Positions 44,165 through 52,723 of a stretch of DNA of 64,000 nt are shown here, piece by piece. The position numbers were made by a program, and so were the translations under genes. Where the stretch lies: the NCBI RefSeq assembly GCF_000092845.1, contig NC_014150.1, positions 2,913,510-2,977,509 on the forward strand. The letters are read 5' to 3'. The notes beneath the pieces were generated by a model that made no database searches, had not been told where the DNA came from, and worked only from the letters and a program-made list of their open reading frames with translations. How positions within the stretch are numbered: position 1 is the first letter of the stretch; each line of letters starts with the position of its first letter. The stretch is from Brachyspira murdochii DSM 12563. Lineage in GTDB: Bacteria > Spirochaetota > Brachyspiria > Brachyspirales > Brachyspiraceae.

Positions 44165-45214
44165 CTATCTACTTAGAAGTGCTTTTAAATTTTCTGTATA
44201 AGGCGGTTTTATTATTCCTTTTTCAGTTATAAATCCTGTTATAAGTTCATTAGGAGTAACATCAAAAGCTGGATTTCTTACCTTCATATCTAAAGGTGCA
44301 GTTTGTACTCCTGCAAAATTAATAATTTCTTTAGCGTCTCTTTCTTCTATTATTATATCATTACCAGTTTTGGTATTTAAATCGAATGTTGTAGAAGGAC
44401 ATGCTATATAAAAAGGTATATTGAAATATTTAGCTAAAATAGCAACTCCCATAGTACCTATTTTATTTGCAGCGTCTCCGTTTTCAGCAACCCTGTCGCA
44501 GCCTACTATTACCAAATCAACAAGTCCTTTTGACATTATAAAAGCAGCCATATTATCGCATATTAAAGTAACATCTATTCCAGCCTCCTGAAGTTCAAAA
44601 CTAGTTAATCTAGCTCCTTGAAGAAGCGGTCTTGTTTCATCAGCATATACTCTTATTTTTATTCCTTTCTGATGAGCTATATACATAGGGGCAAGTGCTG
44701 TTCCTATTCCGCTTACAGCGAGTCTTCCGGCATTGCAGTGAGTTAGTATTCCGCAATTATCTTTTAAAAGCTTTGAACCATATTCTCCTATTTTCTGGCA
44801 TATACCAATATCTTCAGAATGTATTTTTTTTGCCTCTTCTTCTAGTATGTTATATAGTTCTAAAGATGATTTGTCTTTTTTGTTTTTTATGGTATTTATC
44901 ATTCTATTTAAAGCGTAGCTTAAATTAACAGCAGTAGGTCTTGAAGAGTTCAAATATTTTGCTCTTTCTTCTACAAAGTTTATAAACTCATTAGTATTTA
45001 AATTAGTTTTATTTTTTAAGTTTATAAGCAAAGAATATGCAGCAGCAACACCTATTGCAGGAGCACCTCTTACCTTTAATTCTTTTATCGCATTATAAGC
45101 CTCTTCTTCATTTGATAATTTTATTTCTTTTACTGTTATGGGTATTAACGTTTGGTCAAGTATATACAATTCTTCTCCAGTCCATCTTACAGTAGGTATA
45201 TTTTTACTTTGCAT
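44165..45214 (-). CDS. mtnA: S-methyl-5-thioribose-1-phosphate isomerase
   Basis: A 349-residue isomerase converting methylthioribose-1-P to methylthioribulose-1-P. It carries VRGAPAIGVAAAYSL near 49-63, LTHCNAGRLAVSGIGTALAPMY with the catalytic Cys near 160, and ICDNMAAFIM then VIVGCDRVAENGDAANKIGT with the catalytic Asp near 240. Length and motifs separate it from eIF2B subunits. It lies between arsS and mtnK on the minus strand with its own GGAGAG. The same pair of enzymes is known to act on 5-deoxyribose (from 5'-deoxyadenosine) in some bacteria. Confidence 0.95.
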   Translation of the reverse strand: MQSKNIPTVRWTGEELYILDQTLIPITVKEIKLSNEEEAYNAIKELKVRGAPAIGVAAAYSLLINLKNKTNLNTNEFINFVEERAKYLNSSRPTAVNLSYALNRMINTIKNKKDKSSLELYNILEEEAKKIHSEDIGICQKIGEYGSKLLKDNCGILTHCNAGRLAVSGIGTALAPMYIAHQKGIKIRVYADETRPLLQGARLTSFELQEAGIDVTLICDNMAAFIMSKGLVDLVIVGCDRVAENGDAANKIGTMGVAILAKYFNIPFYIACPSTTFDLNTKTGNDIIIEERDAKEIINFAGVQTAPLDMKVRNPAFDVTPNELITGFITEKGIIKPPYTENLKALLSR

Positions 45215-45286
45215 AAAAAACTCTCCGAATAGTTTATGTATTATAATAAAGTATAGTAAAATGATTTTTTAATTTCAATAACTTAT

Positions 45287-46237
45287 TTAAGATAAATTAC
45301 CCTGACAGCTGCTTCCTTCTCCAGCAGTACATCCGTAACAGTAGTCTTCAACTGGTATATTATTATCTTTAAAATCATCAATAGTTAAATCGCCTATATA
45401 ATAAGATTTTCCATTCTGTGATAAAAGATTTTTCATTTGGTTAAAATCGCAGTCATAAACATTGCCGTCATATCCTATATTAATGGTATCAAGACACATT
45501 ACTTTAAACGCATTTGAGGCATTAAAATTATCTTCAAGGAGTTTCATATATGCTTCATATTTATTATTTTTCTTTAATTTTTCTTCAAATCTTCCTATGG
45601 GTATATTTGCTATTGTGTATAGATTATTAAATACTATATTATGATCATTTTTTAAATTTATTTTATAATCTTTTTCAAGTTCTTTTTGAGAAGAAGGTAA
45701 ATAATCGTCCAAAGGATTATAAACTAAATTTATTATCAAGTTTTTATCTATACCGTATCCTATTGAGTTTAGATACTTAAGCATATTTATACATTTTTCA
45801 TAAGTGCCGTTTCCTCTTTGTTCATCTACATTTTCTTTAGTGTAGCATGGAAGAGAGGCAGTTAATTCTACATTATTTTCTTTGAAAACATCTATAAGTT
45901 CTTTTTTATCTTCTAAAATAGTTAAATTTGTTCTTAATATTATTCTTTTTACATTTTTTAATTTTCTAAGCTCTTTTATAAAATATTCTATAAACTCTGA
46001 TTTTTCAGGAGCTCCTCCGGTAATATCAATATCAATTTCCTTACCGCAGTTTTTTATAAATTTTAAGCAGTCATCTATTACTTCTTTTGTTATAGTTTCT
46101 GTTCTGTTTTTGTTAGCATCAACATGACAGTGGGTACAATTTAGATTACAGCCATACCCAGTATTAATTTGTATTGTTTTAATTTCTTTTTTATTTAGTT
46201 TAATTGAGTATTTCTTTAACATTTCTGAAAAATGCAT
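45287..46237 (-). CDS. arsS: Arsenosugar-biosynthesis-type radical SAM protein (ArsS-like)
   Basis: A 316-residue radical SAM enzyme. The [4Fe-4S] cluster motif is GYGCNLNCTHCHVDA (Cys 30, 34, 37), followed by DITGGAPEKSEF. The family (DUF3641/ArsS) is recognised from SLPCYTKENVDEQRGNG, LVYNPLDDYLPSSQ, YDGNVYDCDFNQM and the C-terminal CYGCTAGEGSSCQG. In the family ArsS joins dimethylarsenite and the 5'-deoxyadenosyl group; whether that is its job here is open, as no ArsM-like arsenic methyltransferase is adjacent. First gene of arsS-mtnA-mtnK, with a strong GGAGG site. A 10-bp dyad lies upstream at 46274-46307. Confidence 0.88.
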   Translation of the reverse strand: MHFSEMLKKYSIKLNKKEIKTIQINTGYGCNLNCTHCHVDANKNRTETITKEVIDDCLKFIKNCGKEIDIDITGGAPEKSEFIEYFIKELRKLKNVKRIILRTNLTILEDKKELIDVFKENNVELTASLPCYTKENVDEQRGNGTYEKCINMLKYLNSIGYGIDKNLIINLVYNPLDDYLPSSQKELEKDYKINLKNDHNIVFNNLYTIANIPIGRFEEKLKKNNKYEAYMKLLEDNFNASNAFKVMCLDTINIGYDGNVYDCDFNQMKNLLSQNGKSYYIGDLTIDDFKDNNIPVEDYCYGCTAGEGSSCQGNLS

Positions 46238-46273
46238 TGTGATTCCTCCGTAAATATTTTATTAATATTGAAT

Positions 46274-46307
46274 AACAAGTATAATAAATAATATTACTAT
46301 ACTTGTT
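46274..46307. promoter_or_regulatory. Inverted repeat upstream of arsS, possible operator
   Basis: AACAAGTATA (46274-46283) and TATACTTGTT (46298-46307) are perfect 10-bp arms around 14 nt. The centre lies about 54 bp before the arsS ATG, so it could be an operator. On the plus strand it is followed by a T-run, so a terminator is an alternative, but no plus-strand gene ends there. Confidence 0.4.
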
Positions 46308-46498
46308 AATTTTTTTTAAATTGTTTATATGATTGTTTTATTTGTAATTAATTATATAAAATAATAATGATGATAATAGTTTTGAATTGCTTTTATAGAT
46401 TCACGATCTAATTAAATTAAAATAAGAGGGATTTTATTTTTATAATGCAGTGTTTTTTGTTTATAAAAATTATATTTCATAATAAAAAATAATAAAAA

Positions 46499-46906
46499 TT
46501 ATTTCGCTAATGCTTTAGAAAACTCATCGTATCCTGCATCTTTTAAATTATTAATGTTAGTAAATCCTAAATCAGCCATTATTTGAGATGCCTGACCAGA
46601 GCGGTTTCCTGTTCTGCAGAATAATAGATATTCTTTGCTTTTATCTAATGTTGATACTTTTTCTTTGAAATCAGCTGCTTTGAAATCTATATTAGAAGAA
46701 TTTTCTATAGTACCTGTTTCTTTAATTTCATCTGGAGTTCTAACATCTATTAGTATGATATCAGGATTAGATACTATTAGAGCTGCCGCCTCATCTACAG
46801 TTAGATTTTTGTAGTTTACAGCTTCAGAGGTTTCCTTTTTTTGACAGCCTGCCATTAATAATATAACAGATAATAGTGTGAAAGTGATAATAAGATTTTT
46901 TTTCAT
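46499..46906 (-). CDS. Rhodanese-domain lipoprotein
   Basis: A 135-residue lipoprotein. Its signal peptide ends at the lipobox LMAGC (Cys near 20). A single rhodanese domain (about 33-133) follows, with IILIDVRTPDEIKETGTIENSSNID and the active-site loop LLFCRTGNRSG, with the catalytic Cys present. Located outside the cytoplasm, it probably handles sulfane sulfur or acts in redox chemistry. The ATG at 46906 follows AAGGAG, so the longer frame beginning at 46969 is rejected. It lies 261 bp upstream of arsS on the same strand. Confidence 0.9.
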   Translation of the reverse strand: MKKNLIITFTLLSVILLMAGCQKKETSEAVNYKNLTVDEAAALIVSNPDIILIDVRTPDEIKETGTIENSSNIDFKAADFKEKVSTLDKSKEYLLFCRTGNRSGQASQIMADLGFTNINNLKDAGYDEFSKALAK

Positions 46907-47110
46907 GTAATTCTCCTTAAAAATTATATAAAATTTTTTATATAATATCATAGAGAGAATTATAGTCAATTAAAATTTTATTTATGCTTTTTATTAGTAT
47001 TAGTGATAAAATAATTTCTTTATCTTTTTGATAAAAAATTGTAAATTAATATAGCATTATTGTTAATAGTAGTGTATAATATTTAACAAATTTTTTAAAT
47101 GGATAGGATT

Positions 47111-48298
47111 ATGAAATTAAGATTATCAAAAAGAGCATTACAAGAAGATTTTCAGACTAGTTTTGTTAAGATGATTTTAGAAGTAGCTGCTAAAGGTAAT
47201 TTGATATCATTTGCAGGAGGATTGCCTAATCCGGCTTCTTTTCCAGTAGATGAAATAAAAGCAGCAGCTATTAAAGTATTGGAAACTAAAGGCAGCTATT
47301 CTTTGCAGTACAATAGTGCTCAAGGATATGAACCTTTAAGAGAGTTTATAGCCAACAGGTACAGAAAACAAGGCGTTAATGTAGAGGCTAAAGATATTCT
47401 CATTACAAATGGTTCGCAGCAGGCATTAGACATTATTTCTTCATGTTTGGTGGATCCAAGTGATACTGTTTTAGTTGAAGATCCGTCATATTTAGCAGCT
47501 TTGCAGTCATTTCATCTATATAATCCTAATATTAAAACTATTGATTTGAATGAAGACGGTGCAGATATAGAACAATTAAGAGAATCTATGAATAAGTATG
47601 ACCATAAATTCTTTTATGCAGTTCCTAACTTTCAGAACCCAACAGGAATAACTTATACAAATGCAGTAAGAGAAAAGATAGCTGAAATAATGAAAGGCAA
47701 GGATACATTCTTTATAGAAGATAACCCTTATGGAGAATTAAGATTTAAAGGTGAGCATCAAAAATCTCTTTATACTTATTTAGGAGAACAGGCTATACTT
47801 TTGGGTACTTTCTCAAAAACAGTTTCACCGGGTTTAAGAATAGGCTGGATAGTATGCAGTATTAAAGATCTTATGGATAAAATGACAGAGTATAAACAGC
47901 TTATCGATATGCATACCAGCACATTTGTTCAGGTGGTTATTACTCAGTATTTTGAGGACAATGATTACGATGCCCATATCAAAAAAATCATTGATATGTA
48001 TGGAAAACAATGCGGATATATGCTTGATGCTATGGATAAGCATTTACCTGATGATATGCATTGGACACACCCAGAAGGCGGTATGTTTGTGTGGGCTACA
48101 CTTCCTAAAGGAATTGACGCAGTTGAGTTTTATAAGAATGCCGTTGAGGCTGGAGTTGCTGTTGTTCCGGGCGAGCCTTTCTATGAGGCTAAAAGAGGAT
48201 TAGGTACTTTAAGACTTAATTATACCAACTCAAAACCAGAAGATATTGATAAAGGTATGTCTATCTTAGCAAAAGTTATTAAAGATATGCGTAAATAA
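47111..48298 (+). CDS. PLP-dependent aminotransferase (LysN/MocR-C type)
   Basis: A 395-residue fold-type I aminotransferase related to 2-aminoadipate/kynurenine aminotransferases and the C-terminal half of MocR regulators, with no DNA-binding domain. It has ISFAGGLPNPASFPVDE (about 31-47), NGSQQALDIISSCLV, VPNFQNPTGITY with the PLP-contacting Asn, FIEDNPYGELRF, and LLGTFSKTVSPGLRIGWIV with the Schiff-base Lys. The start is uncertain. The ATG at 47099 has no Shine-Dalgarno, whereas 47111 has GGATAGG just upstream; a TATAAT box at 47075-47080 suits either. A strong terminator follows. Confidence 0.9.
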   Translation: MKLRLSKRALQEDFQTSFVKMILEVAAKGNLISFAGGLPNPASFPVDEIKAAAIKVLETKGSYSLQYNSAQGYEPLREFIANRYRKQGVNVEAKDILITNGSQQALDIISSCLVDPSDTVLVEDPSYLAALQSFHLYNPNIKTIDLNEDGADIEQLRESMNKYDHKFFYAVPNFQNPTGITYTNAVREKIAEIMKGKDTFFIEDNPYGELRFKGEHQKSLYTYLGEQAILLGTFSKTVSPGLRIGWIVCSIKDLMDKMTEYKQLIDMHTSTFVQVVITQYFEDNDYDAHIKKIIDMYGKQCGYMLDAMDKHLPDDMHWTHPEGGMFVWATLPKGIDAVEFYKNAVEAGVAVVPGEPFYEAKRGLGTLRLNYTNSKPEDIDKGMSILAKVIKDMRK

Positions 48299-48322
48299 TA
48301 TTTTTTATGATAAAAATTATAT

Positions 48323-48350
48323 GAGGGGCTTTTATAAAGCCCCTTTATTA
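48323..48350 (+). terminator. Rho-independent terminator
   Basis: GGGGCTTT (48325-48332) pairs perfectly with AAAGCCCC (48336-48343), followed by TTTATTATT. Ends the aminotransferase transcript. Confidence 0.88.
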
Positions 48351-48604
48351 TTGCATAATTATTAATTTTATATTTGAAAATATGTAAATTTTTATAGACA
48401 TCATACAGGTATGAAGTATATAAAAAATTGTAATATATATCTAACATATGTTTTAATTATTTTACAATATTTTAATGTATTCATTAATTAATAAAAAATA
48501 TTGCTTTTTTATTTAACCTTTTTTCGATATTAACTGTTTATATCGTATATGATTGCCTCTCATATATAAAAATCTAAACACTATATTAAAAAAAGGAAAA
48601 AAGT
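48351..48604. other. Upstream region of the rubrerythrin gene
   Basis: Gene-free spacer of about 250 bp. A short dyad CGATAT/ATATCG (about 48535-48555) lies 50-70 bp before the ATG and could be an operator, but arms of 6 bp are common by chance at this base composition. No RNA gene or further ORF seen. Confidence 0.3.
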
Positions 48605-49213
48605 ATGATTAAAAAAATTAGTTTATTTTTATTATTATCATTTGTTTTTGCTAGTTTTGTATACGGACAAACAGCTAAATCTACATTAGACGGTTTATCA
48701 CAATCATATAACGGGGAAATGAATGCTTCTGCTTCTTATGCTGAATATGCTAAAGCAGCAAAAAATAAAAGCGTAGCAGCTATGTTTAGAGCAGCTTCTG
48801 CAGCTGAAGCTATACATGCTAAACTTTTAAATGAGATTGCTCTTTCTTCTAAATTATCATCAACTCCTTTAAAAGCTACAATCAATGCTGTAAAAACTTC
48901 TTCTGATGTTGATAATTTAAAAAGCGGTATAGCTGGCGAAACTTATGAATATACAAAAATGTATCCTGCATTCAGTAAAGTAGCTTCTGCTGAAAAAAAT
49001 AAAAATGTTGCTGATTTAATGAACAGAACAGCTGCTGTAGAAAAAACTCATGCTAGTTTATATACTAAAACTATGCAGGACTTAAATGCTAATAAAACTT
49101 TACCAGAAGGATATTATTTATGTCCAGTTTGCGGATATATAGAAGCAGGAAGTGCTCCTAGCAAATGTCCTTTATGTAATGCTACAGCTAGTTCTTTTCA
49201 AGTTTTTAATTAA
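48605..49213 (+). CDS. Exported rubrerythrin
   Basis: A 202-residue rubrerythrin with a signal peptide (1-22, cleavage near VYGQ). The four-helix di-iron domain retains all ligands by position: Glu38, Glu68 and His71 (EAIH), Glu112 and Glu115 (GETYEYTKMYP), Glu146 and His149 (EKTH). The C-terminal rubredoxin-like domain has Cys173, 176, 188 and 191 (CPVCG...CPLC). Rubrerythrins reduce hydrogen peroxide in anaerobes and are normally cytoplasmic; the signal peptide indicates a periplasmic form that would need an extracytoplasmic electron donor. RBS AAAGGAAA precedes the ATG; a strong terminator follows. Confidence 0.93.
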   Translation: MIKKISLFLLLSFVFASFVYGQTAKSTLDGLSQSYNGEMNASASYAEYAKAAKNKSVAAMFRAASAAEAIHAKLLNEIALSSKLSSTPLKATINAVKTSSDVDNLKSGIAGETYEYTKMYPAFSKVASAEKNKNVADLMNRTAAVEKTHASLYTKTMQDLNANKTLPEGYYLCPVCGYIEAGSAPSKCPLCNATASSFQVFN

Positions 49214-49254
49214 TTAAAATTATAATTGTTCAATTTACTAAAAGAGGCAAAAGA

Positions 49255-49291
49255 AGCATTGATAATAATTTTATTATCGATGCTTTTTTTT
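49255..49291 (+). terminator. Rho-independent terminator
   Basis: AGCATTGATAATAA (49255-49268) pairs with TTATTATCGATGCT (49271-49284), one T/G wobble and a 2-nt gap that opens to a small loop, followed by a T-run. Ends the rubrerythrin transcript. Confidence 0.88.
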
Positions 49292-49369
49292 ATTATATAC
49301 AAATTATAACTTGAAAAAATATCAATAGCCTATATAATATTTTCAATAATTTTTTAATCGGAGAAATAA

Positions 49370-50329
49370 ATGTCATATATGAATATTATAATAATAGCTT
49401 GTGCTGTTATAGTTGTACTTATTATACTTTTAGTTTTAATGAAAAAATCTAAAAGCAAACCTAAGGTGTCTTTAACTAGTGCTAAAAGTAAATTTTCATT
49501 ATCATCTCTTTTTAATACTTCATCTATTAACGATGAGTTTTTTGCAAGTTTGGAAAATACATTGATAACGGCCGATGCAGGAGTGGAAACTACAAAAGAT
49601 ATTATTTCAAAATTAAGAGAAGCTATAGAAAAAGAAAATATAAAAGAGCCTTCAGAAGCAAAAAAATATTTAAGGGAAATTTTAATATCAAAGTTTATAT
49701 CTAAAAAAATAGAATTAAAAGATAAAAATATACTTTTTATAGTTGGAGTAAATGGTGTTGGAAAAACTACATCAATAGCAAAATTAGCCAATATACTAAA
49801 AAAAGATCATAAAGTAATACTGGCAGCAGCAGATACATTCAGAGCAGCTGCAATAGAACAGTTAGAAGAGTGGGCTAATAGGCTTTCTGTTACAATAGTA
49901 AAAGGTCAGCAGGCAGGAGACCCGGCAAGCGTATTGTTTTCAGCTTTAGATAAAGCTAAGGCTGCAAATGCTGATATTGTAATAGTTGATACAGCTGGAA
50001 GATTTCATAATCAGGAAAATTTGGTAAGACAGCTTGAAAAAATGAAAAAAATAGCTACTGAAAGATTTAGTGAATTTAATTTTATACCTATATTGGTATT
50101 GGATGCTAATGTAGGACATAATGGGATAGAGCAGGCTAAAGTTTTTACTAATGCTTTAAATATACAAGGTGCTATAGTTTCAAAATTAGACAGCACTGCT
50201 AAAGGCGGGGTTGCTATAAGTATAGCTCATTATTTATCTCTCCCTATATACTATGGCGGATTTGGTGAGAAGGTTGATGACTTTAAGGAATTTGATGCTG
50301 AAAGTTTTGTAGATTCTATATTGCAGTAA
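49370..50329 (+). CDS. ftsY: Signal recognition particle receptor FtsY
   Basis: A 319-residue SRP-GTPase. A transmembrane segment (about 5-23) replaces the acidic A domain of E. coli FtsY, so it should be firmly membrane-anchored. The NG domain has GVNGVGKTTSIAKLA (G1, about 126-140), DTFRAAAIEQLEEWA, DTAGRFHNQENLV (G3), SKLDSTAKGG (G4) and YYGGFGEKVDD near the C-terminus. It delivers ribosomes to the Sec translocon with Ffh. The GGAG site supports the ATG at 49370; aroA follows 24 bp later. Confidence 0.95.
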   Translation: MSYMNIIIIACAVIVVLIILLVLMKKSKSKPKVSLTSAKSKFSLSSLFNTSSINDEFFASLENTLITADAGVETTKDIISKLREAIEKENIKEPSEAKKYLREILISKFISKKIELKDKNILFIVGVNGVGKTTSIAKLANILKKDHKVILAAADTFRAAAIEQLEEWANRLSVTIVKGQQAGDPASVLFSALDKAKAANADIVIVDTAGRFHNQENLVRQLEKMKKIATERFSEFNFIPILVLDANVGHNGIEQAKVFTNALNIQGAIVSKLDSTAKGGVAISIAHYLSLPIYYGGFGEKVDDFKEFDAESFVDSILQ

Positions 50330-50353
50330 AAGTTATATTTAGGAGTTATTCTT

Positions 50354-51616
50354 ATGCCTTTGACTATTAAACCTTCAGAAATTTTTGGTTCTGTTTATAT
50401 TCAAATGAGTAAAAGTGATGCACATAGAGCTTTGATAGCTTCTGCTTTATCTAAAAGCCCCAATATTATAAAACCTTGGATTGATAATGTAAGTATCGAC
50501 ATAGAAGTTACTAAAGATGCCGTTTCTAATTTTGCTGATTTAGAACTTATTGATGACGGGCTTAAAGTTGTTCCAAAAAAAGAATATAAAAAAGAATTAA
50601 CTATAGATGCAAAAGAATCTGGTACTAGTTTGAGGCTATTAATTCCTATTGTATCGGCACTTGGGCTTAACTGCACTTTTATAGGTTCTAAAAAGTTATT
50701 TTCAAGACCTATGGAAGTATATAAAAATATATGGAAAGAACAGGGACTAGAGTTTTCTCTTAACGAGGATTCTCTTAAAGTGTCTGGAAAATTAAAAAGC
50801 GGTGAGTTTAGAGTTGCTGGTAATGTAAGCAGTCAATTTGTAAGCGGGCTTTTATTTGCTCTGCCTTTATTAGAAGGAGATTCTAAGATTGTAATAGAAG
50901 GGGAGCTTGAGTCGGCACCTTATGTTATGATGACGCTAAAAACTCTTAAACATGCTAATATAGAAACTCTGAGAAAAGGAAGCGATGTAATAGAGGTATA
51001 TGGAAATCAGGAGTATTCTCTTACTGACTATGAAGTAGAATCTGATTGGTCACATGCGGCATTTTTTGCTGCTGCCGGGGCTTTAGGCGGAGAGGTTACT
51101 TTGTATGGGCTTAATAAATATTCTATACAGGGTGATAAGGAAATACTTAATATACTCAAGTTTATGGGTGCCCCTATAATTTATAATGATGATAATTCTA
51201 TAACTATAAAAAAAGCAAACAGACTTAATGCTATGGATATAGATATTTCAAATATACCAGATTTAGCACCTATAATAACATCTCTTGCTTCTACGGCAAA
51301 GGGAAGAACAAAATTGTATAATGCCTCAAGATTAAGATATAAAGAAAGCGACAGAATAAATGATCTTAAAGACAGCTTTAGTAAAATAGGAGCAAAAATA
51401 GAAGTTACAGAAAATGAGATTTTTATAGAAGGAATAGAAAAATTAGAAGGAGGAAAAACAACTTCTCATAATGATCATAGAATAGCTATGTCCCTTGCAG
51501 TTGCTTCTATAGCTTCAAATAATCCTATCACAATAGATGATGCTCAGTCTATTAATAAATCATCTTTTAACTTTATAGAACAGTTTAGGAGTATCGGTGT
51601 TAATATGGTATTATAA
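50354..51616 (+). CDS. aroA: 3-phosphoshikimate 1-carboxyvinyltransferase (EPSP synthase)
   Basis: A 420-residue enzyme joining shikimate-3-P and PEP in chorismate synthesis. SKSDAHRALIASAL at 17-30 is the N-terminal substrate loop, ESGTSLRLLIPIVSALG near 95-111 corresponds to the NAGTAMR region, and RYKESDRINDLKDSFSKIGA plus TSHNDHRIAMSLAVAS are C-terminal signatures. The ESGTSLR sequence (Ser where many enzymes have Ala) is typical of class II-like enzymes. It follows ftsY with an AGGAG site; its last 6 bp overlap the convergent binding-protein gene. Confidence 0.95.
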   Translation: MPLTIKPSEIFGSVYIQMSKSDAHRALIASALSKSPNIIKPWIDNVSIDIEVTKDAVSNFADLELIDDGLKVVPKKEYKKELTIDAKESGTSLRLLIPIVSALGLNCTFIGSKKLFSRPMEVYKNIWKEQGLEFSLNEDSLKVSGKLKSGEFRVAGNVSSQFVSGLLFALPLLEGDSKIVIEGELESAPYVMMTLKTLKHANIETLRKGSDVIEVYGNQEYSLTDYEVESDWSHAAFFAAAGALGGEVTLYGLNKYSIQGDKEILNILKFMGAPIIYNDDNSITIKKANRLNAMDIDISNIPDLAPIITSLASTAKGRTKLYNASRLRYKESDRINDLKDSFSKIGAKIEVTENEIFIEGIEKLEGGKTTSHNDHRIAMSLAVASIASNNPITIDDAQSINKSSFNFIEQFRSIGVNMVL

Positions 51617-52597
51617 AGTATTTAATATGCTTTTTAATAGTTCTAATTGTATGTAATTTGTTACTGGTACATTTTCATCAATTAGTTCTGAATGCCAAAA
51701 TACTTTCTGCTGAGTTTCATACCATTTTAATATATCGCCTGATTCGCAGGCGTTACTTATATCTGATGAAGAAAACCATATTCCAGTGTCTATTTCTTCT
51801 TTTATTGCCTCCATACTGTTTCCATTAAGTTTTGATACAAACTTTACAGCTTCATCTATATGATCCTTTCTATAATCCATTGCTTTTAATATTGCTCTTG
51901 AAAATTTAGAAACGGTTTCCCTATGAGTATTTATATATTCTAAAGTTGATACAAAGCTGCTTGTTAATATAATTCTATCAGAATAATTAGTAATATCAGC
52001 AAGCATTTTATAATCATTAGTATTCAAATTAGTAGTATAAGGTTCCCAAGTTGATATAGCATCAACCTCTTTATTTATAAGAGCATTTTCCAAATTTGTA
52101 ATATTAATATTTAATAAATTAATATCCTTTTTTGTAAGTCCTTCATTTTCTAAAGCTGCAAGCAGCATAGCCTCTCCGGATGTGCCAAAATGAGTAGCTA
52201 CAGTTTTTCCTTTTAAATCTGAAATTGTATTTATATTGTTGTATTTAGCTGTTATTATTTTTTCACCCTTACTTATTCCATTTGGTATTAAAATTTGTGC
52301 TTTTCCATCTATTATTAAATTATGAGCAGCATGTCCAATGTAAGCAAAGTCAATTTCTTCTGATATCATAGACAAAATAGCAGCATGTCCGTTAAAAAAT
52401 TCATGAAGTTCTGCATCTAAATTTTCTTCTTCAAAAAAACCTTTTTCTTTAGCTATGGCTACAGCAGAAGACCCTGCAAATTCGTATAAATATCCTATTC
52501 TTATTTTTGTTTTTGGGACTTTATCTTCTTTCTCTTCTTTATTAGAGCATGATATAATGCTAATCATTATAAAAAGAGTGTAAATTATTTTCTTCAT
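51611..52597 (-). CDS. NrtA/SsuA-type substrate-binding lipoprotein, copy 1
   Basis: A 328-residue lipoprotein with signal peptide and lipobox IISC (Cys near 17), a Lys/Glu linker and an NMT1/SsuA-like fold: IRIGYLYEFAGSSAVAIAKEKGFFEEENLD, then DLKGKTVATHFGTSGEAMLLAAL and VDAISTWEPYTTNL. The family binds nitrate, sulfonates, thiamine precursors or similar small molecules; the ligand is not indicated. No permease or ATPase gene is adjacent. A paralogue lies upstream at 52724-53716, and the short spacer between them holds the remnant of another copy. Strong AAGGAG site. Confidence 0.88.
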   Translation of the reverse strand: MKKIIYTLFIMISIISCSNKEEKEDKVPKTKIRIGYLYEFAGSSAVAIAKEKGFFEEENLDAELHEFFNGHAAILSMISEEIDFAYIGHAAHNLIIDGKAQILIPNGISKGEKIITAKYNNINTISDLKGKTVATHFGTSGEAMLLAALENEGLTKKDINLLNINITNLENALINKEVDAISTWEPYTTNLNTNDYKMLADITNYSDRIILTSSFVSTLEYINTHRETVSKFSRAILKAMDYRKDHIDEAVKFVSKLNGNSMEAIKEEIDTGIWFSSSDISNACESGDILKWYETQQKVFWHSELIDENVPVTNYIQLELLKSILNTL

Positions 52598-52632
52598 AAA
52601 ATTCTCCTTAATTTAAATTCTCAATTATTGAC

Positions 52633-52666
52633 TCTGAATGCTAAAATATTTTCTGCTGAATTGTAT
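52633..52666 (-). pseudogene. Remnant of the 3' end of a third binding-protein copy
   Basis: A 34-nt stretch in the spacer between the tandem genes matches 51687-51720 inside copy 1 at 29 of 34 positions (start TCTGAATGC, end in -AT). On the minus strand it corresponds to the codons for YETQQKVFWHSE near the C-terminus of copy 1. It is the scar of a duplication or partial deletion in the array. Confidence 0.7.
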
Positions 52667-52723
52667 GAAATAGTAAAAATAATATAATATAATATATTGT
52701 TTTATTCATATATAAAATCCAAA

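Noticed and set aside
45215-45286. SAM riboswitch before mtnA
   Set aside because: The spacer is only 72 bp and shows no S-box motifs; a plain Shine-Dalgarno is present.
49354-49791. Minus-strand 145-codon ORF
   Set aside because: It is antisense to ftsY, which has a good start and all GTPase motifs.
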